Origin: Nitriliruptoraceae bacterium
Lineage (GTDB): Bacteria; Actinomycetota; Nitriliruptoria; Nitriliruptorales; Nitriliruptoraceae
DNA: 64,000 nucleotides
Assembly (NCBI GenBank): GCA_003565155.1
Contig: PXDB01000053.1
Span: 1-64,000, forward strand
Reading direction: 5' to 3'
The translations under genes were made by a program, and so were the position numbers. This document shows, piece after piece, positions 51,555 through 59,052 of the stretch (positions are counted from its first letter, which is position 1; each line of letters begins with the position of its first letter). A model generated the notes under the pieces. The model did no database searches and was not told the DNA's origin. It saw nothing but the letters and a program-made list of their open reading frames with translations.

Positions 51555-51560
51555 ATCCTA
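51555..51560 (-). promoter_or_regulatory. Candidate -10 box (TAGGAT) for pyk
   Basis: TAGGAT on the minus strand is 31 bases before the GTG at 51524 and overlaps the stop codon region of the upstream lipoprotein gene, so pyk probably has its own promoter. Confidence 0.45.
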
Positions 51561-52661
51561 GAGCCCCCCTTCCGCGCCGGCCCCCGGCCCGTCGGGCACC
51601 GGCGCCCGCGGATCGTCGCGCTGCGCCAGGGCGGCACGCTCACGCTCGAGCAGTGCCTCGAGGCCGGGCCGGTCCGGCCCCACCCGCAGCTCCAGCACCT
51701 CGTCATCGCTACCGAACAGCAGCGGTACCTCCGGCAGGGTCCCCGAGGAGAAGCTGGCGAACACCGCCGCCAGGGCAACCTCGTGACGCAGGCGGTAGCC
51801 CAACGCCGCATCCGTCTCCGCGACGGCGTCGACCACGGCGACCGGCGCGACCACCGCCGCACGCCCGTCGAGGGCCGCGATGGCGTCGCGGGTGGCGGCG
51901 TGCCCGTCGAACACGATCACCCGGGCATCCGCCGCCAGGAGCGACTCCACGGCCTCCTCGGGGGTGGCGTCCGCACCCTCCACCTCGACGACCTCGACGT
52001 CCACGAGGCCGCGCAGGAGCCCGTCGCGGAAGACCGTGGGGGGCAGCTCGTCCCCGCCGAGCAGGAGCCCGACCACAGGGTCGTCATCGCCCTCCGACGC
52101 CACCGACGCCGCAGCCACACCCACCAGCTGCCCGAGGTCGGCGACGGGGAGGTCGACGCGCGCGGCGGGCGTGGTTGGCAGCTGCCCGTCCTCGTCGACG
52201 TCGGGGAGCTCGGTGGGCAGACCGCAGAAGGTCACGCCGCCGTAGCGCTCGGCCAGGGTGTCGGTCGTCGCGGCGGTGTCCGCACCCAGCAGGCAGACGA
52301 GCCCGCTCCCCCGGGACGCCGCCAGCTCCGCGAGGTCGACGACGAAGGGGGCCGTGTCGGGACGGCGGACGGTGAGTTCTCCCACGTCGTCAGGCAGGCT
52401 CGCGGACAGGTGGGACACCCGGCGGTGCAACGCCTCGTAGGTGGGCCCGTCGATCGAGTCCGCCGGGGGCAGGACCACCTCGATGTCGCGTCCGGCCGGT
52501 GCGGACGCCGGCTCCTCCGCCGGCGTCGGCGCCGGTGCCGGGACGAGCTCCTCCACACCCGCGTCCGTGCACCCGAGCAACCCGGCGACCGACAGCACCG
52601 CTGCCACCCGCCAGGAGGTGACGTTGCCGCGGCTCCGGCTCAGCTCGCGCCCAGCTCGCAC
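51558..52661 (-). CDS. Putative substrate-binding lipoprotein (BMP-like)
   Basis: A 367-residue exported protein. The N-terminal RSRG region, a hydrophobic core and the lipobox LLGC (about residue 31) give a lipoprotein signal. A Pro/Ala/Glu linker precedes a two-lobe alpha/beta domain; LLLGGDELPPTVFRDGLLRG and RVIVFDGHAATRDAIAAL recall type-I periplasmic binding proteins of the BMP (nucleoside-binding) kind, but no ABC transporter genes adjoin. GTG at 52661 gives the best signal peptide; an ATG at 52757 adds 32 untypical residues. Divergent from the uracil salvage gene, which makes a nucleoside link tempting but unproven. Confidence 0.6.
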   Translation of the reverse strand: MRAGRELSRSRGNVTSWRVAAVLSVAGLLGCTDAGVEELVPAPAPTPAEEPASAPAGRDIEVVLPPADSIDGPTYEALHRRVSHLSASLPDDVGELTVRRPDTAPFVVDLAELAASRGSGLVCLLGADTAATTDTLAERYGGVTFCGLPTELPDVDEDGQLPTTPAARVDLPVADLGQLVGVAAASVASEGDDDPVVGLLLGGDELPPTVFRDGLLRGLVDVEVVEVEGADATPEEAVESLLAADARVIVFDGHAATRDAIAALDGRAAVVAPVAVVDAVAETDAALGYRLRHEVALAAVFASFSSGTLPEVPLLFGSDDEVLELRVGPDRPGLEALLERERAALAQRDDPRAPVPDGPGAGAEGGL

Positions 52662-52700
52662 GTCGCACCTGCCGTCGGGCGGTCGAGGTCCCTGCGGCCC

Positions 52701-52707
52701 TAGGCTA
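52701..52707. promoter_or_regulatory. Overlapping divergent -10 boxes of upp and the lipoprotein gene
   Basis: TAGGCT on the plus strand (52701-52706) and TAGCCT on the minus strand (52702-52707) overlap in a near-palindromic CTAGGCTAG. Only one polymerase could occupy the site at a time, so the two genes may be reciprocally transcribed. Confidence 0.4.
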
Positions 52708-52768
52708 GCGCCGACCCTCCCCCGGCCTCTCCACGCCCTCCTCCTGGCTACCCACATCGGAGCTCACC

Positions 52769-53398
52769 GTGCCCCAGGTCACCGTGCTCGACGACGATCC
52801 GGTCGCAGGCGTGCAGCTCGCGGCGCTGCGCGACGCCGCGACGATCCCCGAGCACTTCCGCCACCACGCACGCCGGTTGGGGGCGATCCTTGCGCTGAAG
52901 GCGGTAGCTGACCTGCCCGGTGTGCGCTCCCACGTCGCGACGCCGCTGGACACCGCACCGGCGATCGGGCCCGGGCGCCAGATCGTCGCCGTACCGGTGC
53001 TCCGCGCGGGCCTCGGCCTCCTCGGCGGCCTGCACGACGTGCTACCGACGGCCTTGGTGGGGATGATCGGGCTGGAACGGGACCCGGAGACCAAGGTCGC
53101 ACGTCGGTACTACTTCAAGGTCCCACCTCTCGACGGTGCGTGGGTGCTGGTGCTCGAGCCGATGCTGGCCACGGGCGGATCGGCGTCCGACGCCGTCACG
53201 TCGCTGGACGCCGAAGGCGCCGAGCAGGTGACGGTGCTGTCGGTGGTGGCCACCGAGCAGGGGGTGGATCGGGTCCTTGCCGACAACCCCAACGTGCGCA
53301 TCGTGACGGCCGCGGTCGACCCCGGGCTCGACGACAACGCCTACATCGTGCCGGGGCTCGGCGACTTCGGTGACCGGCTGTTCGGCACCCCGCACTGA
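52769..53398 (+). CDS. upp: Uracil phosphoribosyltransferase
   Basis: A 209-residue salvage enzyme making UMP from uracil and PRPP. RAGLGLLGG and the PRPP loop LEPMLATGGSASDA are diagnostic, and the C-terminal DPGLDDNAYIVPGLGDFGDR uracil-binding region is intact. GTG start with GGAG six bases upstream. Monocistronic; convergent with the YjbQ gene, with a 6-bp GCCGGC stem between them. Confidence 0.94.
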   Translation: MPQVTVLDDDPVAGVQLAALRDAATIPEHFRHHARRLGAILALKAVADLPGVRSHVATPLDTAPAIGPGRQIVAVPVLRAGLGLLGGLHDVLPTALVGMIGLERDPETKVARRYYFKVPPLDGAWVLVLEPMLATGGSASDAVTSLDAEGAEQVTVLSVVATEQGVDRVLADNPNVRIVTAAVDPGLDDNAYIVPGLGDFGDRLFGTPH

Positions 53399-53419
53399 CG
53401 TCGGGGGTGCCGGCGGCGG

Positions 53420-53824
53420 TCAGCCGGCGAGGAAGCTGAGCCGCAGCCGACGGTCGGGGTTGTCCAGGTTGGCATCGACCACGACCACCGACTGCCAGGT
53501 GCCCAGCACGAGCCGCCCGGCGTCCACCCCCAGGGTCAGGCTCGGGCTGATGATCGCCGGCAGCACGTGGTCGGCGCCGTGCCCCGGGGCCCCGTGCCGG
53601 TGACGCCACCGGTCATCCCGCGGCAGCCACTGGTCGAGATGGGCAGCCAGATCGGCGTCGGAGCCGGCGCCGGTCTCGATGAGGGCGAGCCCCGCCGTGG
53701 CGTGGGGGAGGAACACGTGCAGGAGTCCGTCGGTGGCCTGTTCCGCGGCGAAGCGGGCGCACAGGGCGGTGACGTCGGTGATGCGCTGCCGCCCCGTGGT
53801 CAGGGCCACCTCCCGGCGCTCCAT
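53420..53824 (-). CDS. YjbQ/UPF0047-family protein
   Basis: A 134-residue secondary thiamine-phosphate-synthase-type protein (UPF0047/YjbQ). Markers are LLHVFLPHATAGLALIE, the HRHGAPGHGADHVLPAI metal-binding His-rich segment and LGTWQSVVVVD. E. coli YjbQ shows weak thiamine phosphate synthase activity, but the physiological role is unresolved. ATG starts two bases before the upstream flavin reductase stop is complete, implying coupling; weak ribosome site. Confidence 0.87.
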   Translation of the reverse strand: MERREVALTTGRQRITDVTALCARFAAEQATDGLLHVFLPHATAGLALIETGAGSDADLAAHLDQWLPRDDRWRHRHGAPGHGADHVLPAIISPSLTLGVDAGRLVLGTWQSVVVVDANLDNPDRRLRLSFLAG

Positions 53825-53825
53825 G

Positions 53826-54359
53826 TCACGAGACCCCGGGGGTGTAGCGGCCGTACCCACCGCGGTAGTAGGCGAGGGGCGGCGACCCACCGGTGTCCAG
53901 GGCCACGACCCGTCCGAGGACGACGAGGTGGTCACCCGCAGGGGTGATGCGCTCCACCTCGCAGTCGACCACGGCGGTGGCTCCGGCGATCACGGGACAG
54001 CCCGTGGCCACGGTGGTGGCGTCCACACCGTCGAACTCGTCGACACCGTCACCGCGGCCGGGATCGGCGAAGTGGTTCGACAGCCAGCCCTGGTCCTCGG
54101 CCAGGAAGCTCAGGGCGAAGACGCCGGCGTCCCGCACCCGACCGGCCATGACCGCCTGCTGGTCGACGCAGACCAGCACCAGTGGTGGCTCGAGCGAGAC
54201 CGAGCTCACGGCGTTGGCGGTCATGCCGTGGGGCCGGTCGCCGTCCTTCGTGGTCATCACCGCCACGCCCGTCAGGAAGCTCCCCATCGCGGCGCGGAAG
54301 CTGGTGGGGTCGGGTGCGGCGGCGATCGCGGGCATCTCCTGTACGGGTCCTGCGACCAC
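53826..54359 (-). CDS. Flavin reductase (FMN-binding split barrel)
   Basis: A 177-residue flavin-reductase-like protein with the typical SFRAAMGSFLTGVAVMTT start, GMTANAVSSVSLEPPLVLVCVD flavin-binding region and a C-terminal LAYYRGGYGRY motif. It probably reduces free FMN or FAD with NAD(P)H for a monooxygenase partner that is not in the window. GTG at 54359 has GGGAGG at suitable distance. Just downstream of the PIG-L gene and just upstream of YjbQ, so likely in the same operon. Confidence 0.87.
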   Translation of the reverse strand: MVAGPVQEMPAIAAAPDPTSFRAAMGSFLTGVAVMTTKDGDRPHGMTANAVSSVSLEPPLVLVCVDQQAVMAGRVRDAGVFALSFLAEDQGWLSNHFADPGRGDGVDEFDGVDATTVATGCPVIAGATAVVDCEVERITPAGDHLVVLGRVVALDTGGSPPLAYYRGGYGRYTPGVS

Positions 54360-54360
54360 G

Positions 54361-55260
54361 CTACTGCCTCCCTGCCGGCCCGTGATCGAGGCCGGCGAAC
54401 AGATCGTCCTCCCGCGCAGCGGTGGTGCCGGGGCGACCGTCCTCGAGGACGAACTGCTCCGTGGCGAACATCCGCTCGGTCAGCACCTCGGGCGTGTTGA
54501 GGAAGAAGGAGTCGGGACCGATCTGGCTGGCGTGCGCCGCCAGGGCGGCACGCTTCGCGTCCAGCCAGTCAGCGACGTCCACCTCCGTGGTGACCTGCTC
54601 GTCCGGCACACCGAGGGGCACATCCTCCACCCGGGTCAGGCCGGCGTCACCGAAGGGCGAGGGCAGGCCCGCCTCGACCAGCGCCGAGTGGACGGCCAGG
54701 AGACGGCCACGGCCGAGCGTGTGGACGTACCGCTTCGCGACCCGCCAGGGGTCGCCCGGCACCTCCGCCTCGGGGTCGGCTGCCAGGTCGACAGCGGCCA
54801 CCGTGACGTGATGCGCCTTGACGTGATCCGGGTGGCCGTAGGTGCCCCGCTCGTCGTCGGAGACCACGACCTCGGGCCGCTCCGTGCGGATGATGGCCGC
54901 CAGCCGTGCAGCCGCCTCGGACAGGCCGGCCCGGTGGAAGCTCTCCGGGTGGTCGTTGCTCTCCAACCCCGCCATCCCGCTGTCGCGGTACCCGAGCCAG
55001 TGGTGCGCGCTGACCCGCAGAGCTGCGAGCGCGGCCGCCAACTCCCGCCTGCGGTGCGTCACCAGGTCCTCTCCGCCGAGATCGATGCCCGCGAGGTTGT
55101 CCCCCTCCTCCCCGCCGGTGCAGGTCACGACCACGGTCCGTACCCCCTGATCGGCGGCCCGGGCCAGCACCCCGCCGCAGGCGATCGCCTCGTCGTCGGG
55201 GTGGGGGTGCACGCACAGCAGCGTGGCCGACGGTGGTCCGGGGGGTGGCGCGGGGGGCAT
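54361..55260 (-). CDS. PIG-L family deacetylase, MshB/Mca-like
   Basis: A 299-residue zinc deacetylase. The metal motif HPHPDDEAIACGG near the N-terminus, TCTGGEEGDN, the HRRRELAAALAAL helix, LGYRDSGMAG and TYGHPDHVKAH are those of the mycothiol enzymes MshB and Mca. MshB removes acetyl from GlcNAc-Ins in mycothiol synthesis; Mca cleaves mycothiol conjugates. Which of the two cannot be told here. ATG with GAGAGG upstream. Divergent from RNase D. Confidence 0.85.
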   Translation of the reverse strand: MPPAPPPGPPSATLLCVHPHPDDEAIACGGVLARAADQGVRTVVVTCTGGEEGDNLAGIDLGGEDLVTHRRRELAAALAALRVSAHHWLGYRDSGMAGLESNDHPESFHRAGLSEAAARLAAIIRTERPEVVVSDDERGTYGHPDHVKAHHVTVAAVDLAADPEAEVPGDPWRVAKRYVHTLGRGRLLAVHSALVEAGLPSPFGDAGLTRVEDVPLGVPDEQVTTEVDVADWLDAKRAALAAHASQIGPDSFFLNTPEVLTERMFATEQFVLEDGRPGTTAAREDDLFAGLDHGPAGRQ

Positions 55261-55291
55261 GGGGACCTCTCGGGGCTCGGGGGGTGACGGG

Positions 55292-55297
55292 TAGCCT
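55292..55297 (+). promoter_or_regulatory. Candidate -10 box (TAGCCT) for the RNase D gene
   Basis: TAGCCT lies 33 bases before the GTG at 55325 in the 64-bp divergent region with the PIG-L gene. Confidence 0.45.
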
Positions 55298-55324
55298 GAC
55301 GCGGACCACGAGCGGACGGTAGAC

Positions 55325-56485
55325 GTGACGGCGGAAGAGATGCCCGCGGCGGGCGACGGCCCGTGGACGACGTTCGTCGACGACCCGGCCGCCGTACGAG
55401 GTGCGCTGGCAACCCTCGACGCGCCCGTCCTGGGCATCGACGTGGAGCGCGCCGACGCCGACCGCTACTTCCGCCGGGCAGCGCTCGTGCAGGTCGGGAC
55501 CGCCGACGGGTGCGTGCTGCTGGACACCGTGGTGCTGTCGGAACTGCCCGAACTCGACGCGCTCCTCGACGATGACCACCTCGCCGTCCTGCACGCCGCG
55601 GAGAACGACCTCGCACCCCTGACCTCCCTGGGCGTGGACATCGACCGCCTCGCCGACACCGCCGTCGCCGCGGCCCTCCTCGGGCTGCCGACGGGGCTGT
55701 CCCGCCTGCTCGATGCGCTCCTGGGCGTGCGACTCAGCGACGACAAGGACACCTTCCAGCGGGCGGACTGGGAACGGCGGCCCCTGCCGGCCGACATGGC
55801 CGCCTACGCCGCCGGTGACGTGGTCCACCTCCCGGCGCTGTGGGAGGAGCTCGCCGACCGCCTCGCCGCCCAGGGGCGCGTCGACTGGTACGAGGAGGAG
55901 CTCGCCACGGGGCTGCAACGCGCGTCGGAGGACCACCGTGACTGGACCCGCGTGAAGGGCGCGTCCCGGCTGGACCCCGCGCAGCGGGCCGTGCTGCGCT
56001 CGCTGTGGCAGGCACGTGAGGCCGAGGCCCGCGTCCACGACATCGCTCCGAACCGCCTGGTCCACGACGACGTGCTCCGTGACCTGGCCGTGGACCCGCC
56101 GCGGACCGCAGCGCAGCTGGTGCGCCGCAGCCCGCGGCGCCGCGGGCTGCTCCGACAGCACGCGGAGGCGCTGTTCGCCGCGCTGGAGGACGGCCTGGTC
56201 GCCGAGCCGGAACCCAGGGAACGCAACGGACGGTGGAGCGACGCCGACCGGACGATCCACGACGCACTGCGGCTGCGACGCGCCCAGGTGGCTGAGGAGG
56301 TCGGCCTCGCACCCGGCGTGCTGTGCCCGTCCAAGGTGCTCTCCGCCGCGGTGACCGGCGCGCCGGCGGACGGCGAGGAGCTGTGCCGCCTCGCGGGGCT
56401 GCGGTCCTGGCAGACGCAGCTGCTGGCCGAACCCCTGTGGGACGCCTACGTCAGCGCACGAGCGAAGGCCGAGGATCGCGCCTGA
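55325..56485 (+). CDS. rnd: Ribonuclease D-type 3'-5' exonuclease with HRDC domain
   Basis: A 386-residue DEDDy exonuclease that trims RNA 3' ends. The acidic residues are in LGIDVERAD (Exo I), LHAAENDLAP (Exo II) and YAAGDVVHL (Exo III, with the Tyr). HRDC-like helices follow at about residues 200-290. The usual TEF of Exo I is DVE here. GTG start. Its stop touches the ispH stop tail to tail. Confidence 0.88.
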   Translation: MTAEEMPAAGDGPWTTFVDDPAAVRGALATLDAPVLGIDVERADADRYFRRAALVQVGTADGCVLLDTVVLSELPELDALLDDDHLAVLHAAENDLAPLTSLGVDIDRLADTAVAAALLGLPTGLSRLLDALLGVRLSDDKDTFQRADWERRPLPADMAAYAAGDVVHLPALWEELADRLAAQGRVDWYEEELATGLQRASEDHRDWTRVKGASRLDPAQRAVLRSLWQAREAEARVHDIAPNRLVHDDVLRDLAVDPPRTAAQLVRRSPRRRGLLRQHAEALFAALEDGLVAEPEPRERNGRWSDADRTIHDALRLRRAQVAEEVGLAPGVLCPSKVLSAAVTGAPADGEELCRLAGLRSWQTQLLAEPLWDAYVSARAKAEDRA

Positions 56486-57445
56486 TCACCCCGCTGCGGG
56501 CTGCTCCGCGAGCCGGCGGGCGAGGTTGGCGGGCATGGAGAACTCGACGTCCTCCTCCACGACCAGCACGGTGTCGACGGTCTCGAGCCCACGGTCGGTG
56601 AACCAGTCGATGACCTCCTCGACCAGCAACTCTGGTGCCGACGCGCCGGAGGTCAGGCCCACGGTGCCGACGCCCTCGAGCCAGGCCGCATCGATCTCGC
56701 TCGCATCGTCGATCAGGTAGGCGGGCACGGAGCGGTCCTTGCTGACCTCCACCAGCCGCTTGGAGTTGGAGGAGGTCTCGGAGCCCACCACCAGCACGAG
56801 GTCACACCGGGTCGCGAGCTCCTTGACGGCGTCCTGACGGTTCTGGGTGGCGTAGCAGATGTCCTGGCTCTTCGGCTGCTTGAGGCCGGGGAAGCGCTGG
56901 TTCAGCCGCTCCACGACGTCCGCGGTCTCGTCCATCGACAGGGTGGTCTGGGTGATGTAGGTGACCTGGCTGTCGTCCGCGAAGGAGAGGCCGTCGACGT
57001 CCTCGGGGGTCTCCACGAGGTGGATCCGGTCCCGTGCCTGCCCGGTGGTGCCGATGACCTCCTGGTGGCCGGCGTGCCCGACCATGACGATGTCCATCGC
57101 GTCGCGGGCGTATCGGCGAGCCGACTGGTGGACCTTGGTGACCAGCGGGCAGGTCGCGTCGATCAGGGTGTGGCCCAGCGCCCGCGAGTTCTCGTAGGCC
57201 TCCGGAGGGGAGCCGTGGGCGGAGAACACGATCACCGCGCCCTCGGGGACCTCGGTCTCGTCCTCCACGAACACCGCGCCCTTGCGGCGCAGGGCCTCCA
57301 CGACGTGCTTGTTGTGCACGATCTCGTGACGGACATGAACGGGGGCGCCGTAGGCCTCAAGGGCCTTCTCGACGATCAGGACCGCGCGGTCCACCCCGGC
57401 GCAGAACCCCCGTGGGGCGGCGAGCAGCAGCGTGTGGGCATCCAT
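56486..57445 (-). CDS. ispH: 4-hydroxy-3-methylbut-2-enyl diphosphate reductase
   Basis: A 319-residue Fe-S enzyme, last step of the MEP isoprenoid pathway. The three cluster cysteines are in APRGFCAGVDRAV, DATCPLVTKVH and SQDICYATQNRQ; the HEIVHNKHVV and GSETSSNSKRLVEV motifs are also in place. The ATG follows a TACCCT box by only six bases and has no Shine-Dalgarno, so the message is probably leaderless. Monocistronic, divergent from the Trk operon. Confidence 0.95.
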   Translation of the reverse strand: MDAHTLLLAAPRGFCAGVDRAVLIVEKALEAYGAPVHVRHEIVHNKHVVEALRRKGAVFVEDETEVPEGAVIVFSAHGSPPEAYENSRALGHTLIDATCPLVTKVHQSARRYARDAMDIVMVGHAGHQEVIGTTGQARDRIHLVETPEDVDGLSFADDSQVTYITQTTLSMDETADVVERLNQRFPGLKQPKSQDICYATQNRQDAVKELATRCDLVLVVGSETSSNSKRLVEVSKDRSVPAYLIDDASEIDAAWLEGVGTVGLTSGASAPELLVEEVIDWFTDRGLETVDTVLVVEEDVEFSMPANLARRLAEQPAAG

Positions 57446-57451
57446 AGGACG

Positions 57452-57457
57452 AGGGTA
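57452..57457 (-). promoter_or_regulatory. Candidate -10 box (TACCCT) giving a leaderless ispH mRNA
   Basis: TACCCT on the minus strand ends six bases before the ispH ATG, so position +1 would be the A of the start codon. Confidence 0.55.
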
Positions 57458-57574
57458 CCGACGCTGCGCACCACGCCCACCGGCTGGGGCATACTGGTCG
57501 ACGGGGCCCGGTCCGCAGGCGACCGGGCGCACTTGCGCTGGCACCCGACGACCCCTGCGGCGCACGAGGCGGAC

Positions 57575-58255
57575 GTGCACATCATCATCGGCGGCTGCGG
57601 TCGGCTCGGCGCGGAGATCGCCGAGCAGCTGTCCGGCGACCCCCACACCGACGTGGTGGTGGTCGACAACGACGCTCTGGCCTTCGACCGGCTCGGGACC
57701 GGCTTCAACGGCGAGACGGTCGTCGGTGACTGCACCGACCGCGACGTCCTCGAGCAGGCCGGTGCGGCCGTCGCCGATGGGCTCATCGCCGTGACCCGTT
57801 CGGACAACGCGAACCTCATGGCGGTGGAGATCGCCACCCACCTCTACGACGTGGAGCGCACCATCGCCCGGCTGTTCAACCCCGACCGCGAGGAGGTGTA
57901 CCGCAAGCTCGGCGTGCGGTACGTGTCCTCCACCGGAGTGATCGCCAAGCTGTTCCTCAACGAGTTCCAGGAGGAGAGCTACCCCCTCCACGTGCACTTC
58001 CCCGACGCGGAGATCTCCATGGTCGATCTGGAGATCGACACCGGTGGTCACGCGATGACGGTGGAGGAGTTCGAGCTGGACGGGATGCTGCGCATCGCCG
58101 CGGTGCGGCGGGGTCCGCGCACCTTCATCCCCGACCGGGAGGACCGTCTCGAGCGCGACGACGTCGTCACCGCCGCGATGAAGCCGGCAGCCGCGCGCCG
58201 GGTCGCGTCCCTGGTCCGCGAGCCCTTCGACCGTGCCCGCGCGCGGGAGGCCTGA
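57575..58255 (+). CDS. trkA: TrkA-type potassium uptake regulatory protein, copy 1
   Basis: A 227-residue Trk/Ktr regulator. An RCK-N Rossmann domain with GGCGRLGAEIAEQL (nucleotide-binding glycines) and VVVDND fills about residues 1-130, and an RCK-C domain the rest. It binds NAD(H)/ATP and gates the TrkH channel from the cytoplasm. GTG start after GAGG. Three bases before copy 2. First gene of trkA-trkA-peptide-trkH-unknown. Confidence 0.9.
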   Translation: MHIIIGGCGRLGAEIAEQLSGDPHTDVVVVDNDALAFDRLGTGFNGETVVGDCTDRDVLEQAGAAVADGLIAVTRSDNANLMAVEIATHLYDVERTIARLFNPDREEVYRKLGVRYVSSTGVIAKLFLNEFQEESYPLHVHFPDAEISMVDLEIDTGGHAMTVEEFELDGMLRIAAVRRGPRTFIPDREDRLERDDVVTAAMKPAAARRVASLVREPFDRARAREA

Positions 58256-58258
58256 GCC

Positions 58259-58924
58259 GTGTACGTGGTGATCGTCGGTGGTGGTCGGATCGGCCGGTAC
58301 GTGGCCCGAGATATGTACGACAAGGGCCACGAGGTCACGGTGATCGAACGCATCGCCAGCCGGTGCGAGCAGCTGGTGGTGGAGACCGACGTGTTGGTGA
58401 TCGAGGGCGATGCCTGCGACGTGCGCTACCTCGAGCAGGCGCACACCGACCGCGCGGACGCCTTCGTCGCCACCACCCACGAGGACGACGACAACCTCGT
58501 CGCCTGCCAGCTGGCGCGTATCGAGTTCGGGGTCCGACGCTCCATCAGCCGGGTGACCACCCCGAAGAACGTGGACATCTTCGAGGCGCTGGGCATAGAG
58601 CCGGTGTCCTCCACCCGCCTGATCTCCGAGCTGCTGGAGAACGAGTTCTCCGTCGGCGAGCTGATCCACCTGACCAGCCTGAAGGGTGGCCGTGTGCAGC
58701 TGGTGGAGCTGCGCATCCCCGAGGGCGCCGAGGCGCCGACACCCCGCCAGGTGAGCACCCTCGACCTGCCGGCGGAAGCGGTGCTGGTGGCCATCTTCCG
58801 GGGCGAGCAGACCGTGATCCCCCACGGGGCCACGGAGATCCGACCCGGCGACGAGGTGGTCGCGCTGACCACCCCGGAGCTCGAGGCCCGCATCACCGCC
58901 GTGCTGCTGGGCCGCAGGCGATGA
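58259..58924 (+). CDS. TrkA-type potassium uptake regulatory protein, copy 2
   Basis: A 221-residue paralogue with VIVGGGRIGRYVARDM and VIERIASRC at the start and an RCK-C domain at the end (EIRPGDEVVALTTPE). Two adjacent single-RCK genes are common in actinobacteria and could form heteromers. GTG start; the stop overlaps the next small gene by four bases. Confidence 0.9.
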   Translation: MYVVIVGGGRIGRYVARDMYDKGHEVTVIERIASRCEQLVVETDVLVIEGDACDVRYLEQAHTDRADAFVATTHEDDDNLVACQLARIEFGVRRSISRVTTPKNVDIFEALGIEPVSSTRLISELLENEFSVGELIHLTSLKGGRVQLVELRIPEGAEAPTPRQVSTLDLPAEAVLVAIFRGEQTVIPHGATEIRPGDEVVALTTPELEARITAVLLGRRR

Positions 58925-59052
58925 GCACGTCGCCGCGGCAGGGGTTCTGGCGCGAGCGGGCGCGGGGCGTGGGCTACGTGGTCCTGCTCGGTGCCGCGCT
59001 GCTCGTCGGCGCCACCGTGATCGCTGCTCTGGCCGTGATCGTCGTGCCATGA
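58921..59052 (+). CDS. 43-residue single-span membrane peptide in the trk operon
   Basis: The predicted 43-residue peptide has a basic N-terminus (PRQGFWRERARG) and one membrane helix (VGYVVLLGAALLVGATVIAAL read in order) ending at a short VIVVP tail. Its ATG overlaps the upstream stop (ATGA), and its own stop overlaps the trkH ATG, so translation must be coupled on both sides and it cannot be an accidental frame in a gap. It could be a small accessory subunit of the potassium transporter, as KdpF is for Kdp; this is an analogy only. Confidence 0.65.
   Translation: MSTSPRQGFWRERARGVGYVVLLGAALLVGATVIAALAVIVVP

Noticed and set aside
53409-53428. GCCGGC stem between upp and the YjbQ gene as a strong terminator
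   Set aside because: It is only 6 bp with no T-tract and overlaps the YjbQ stop; too weak to list as a feature.
57020-57574. Longer TrkA beginning inside ispH
   Set aside because: The upstream part is antisense to ispH; the GTG at 57575 begins directly at the Rossmann strand with a ribosome site.
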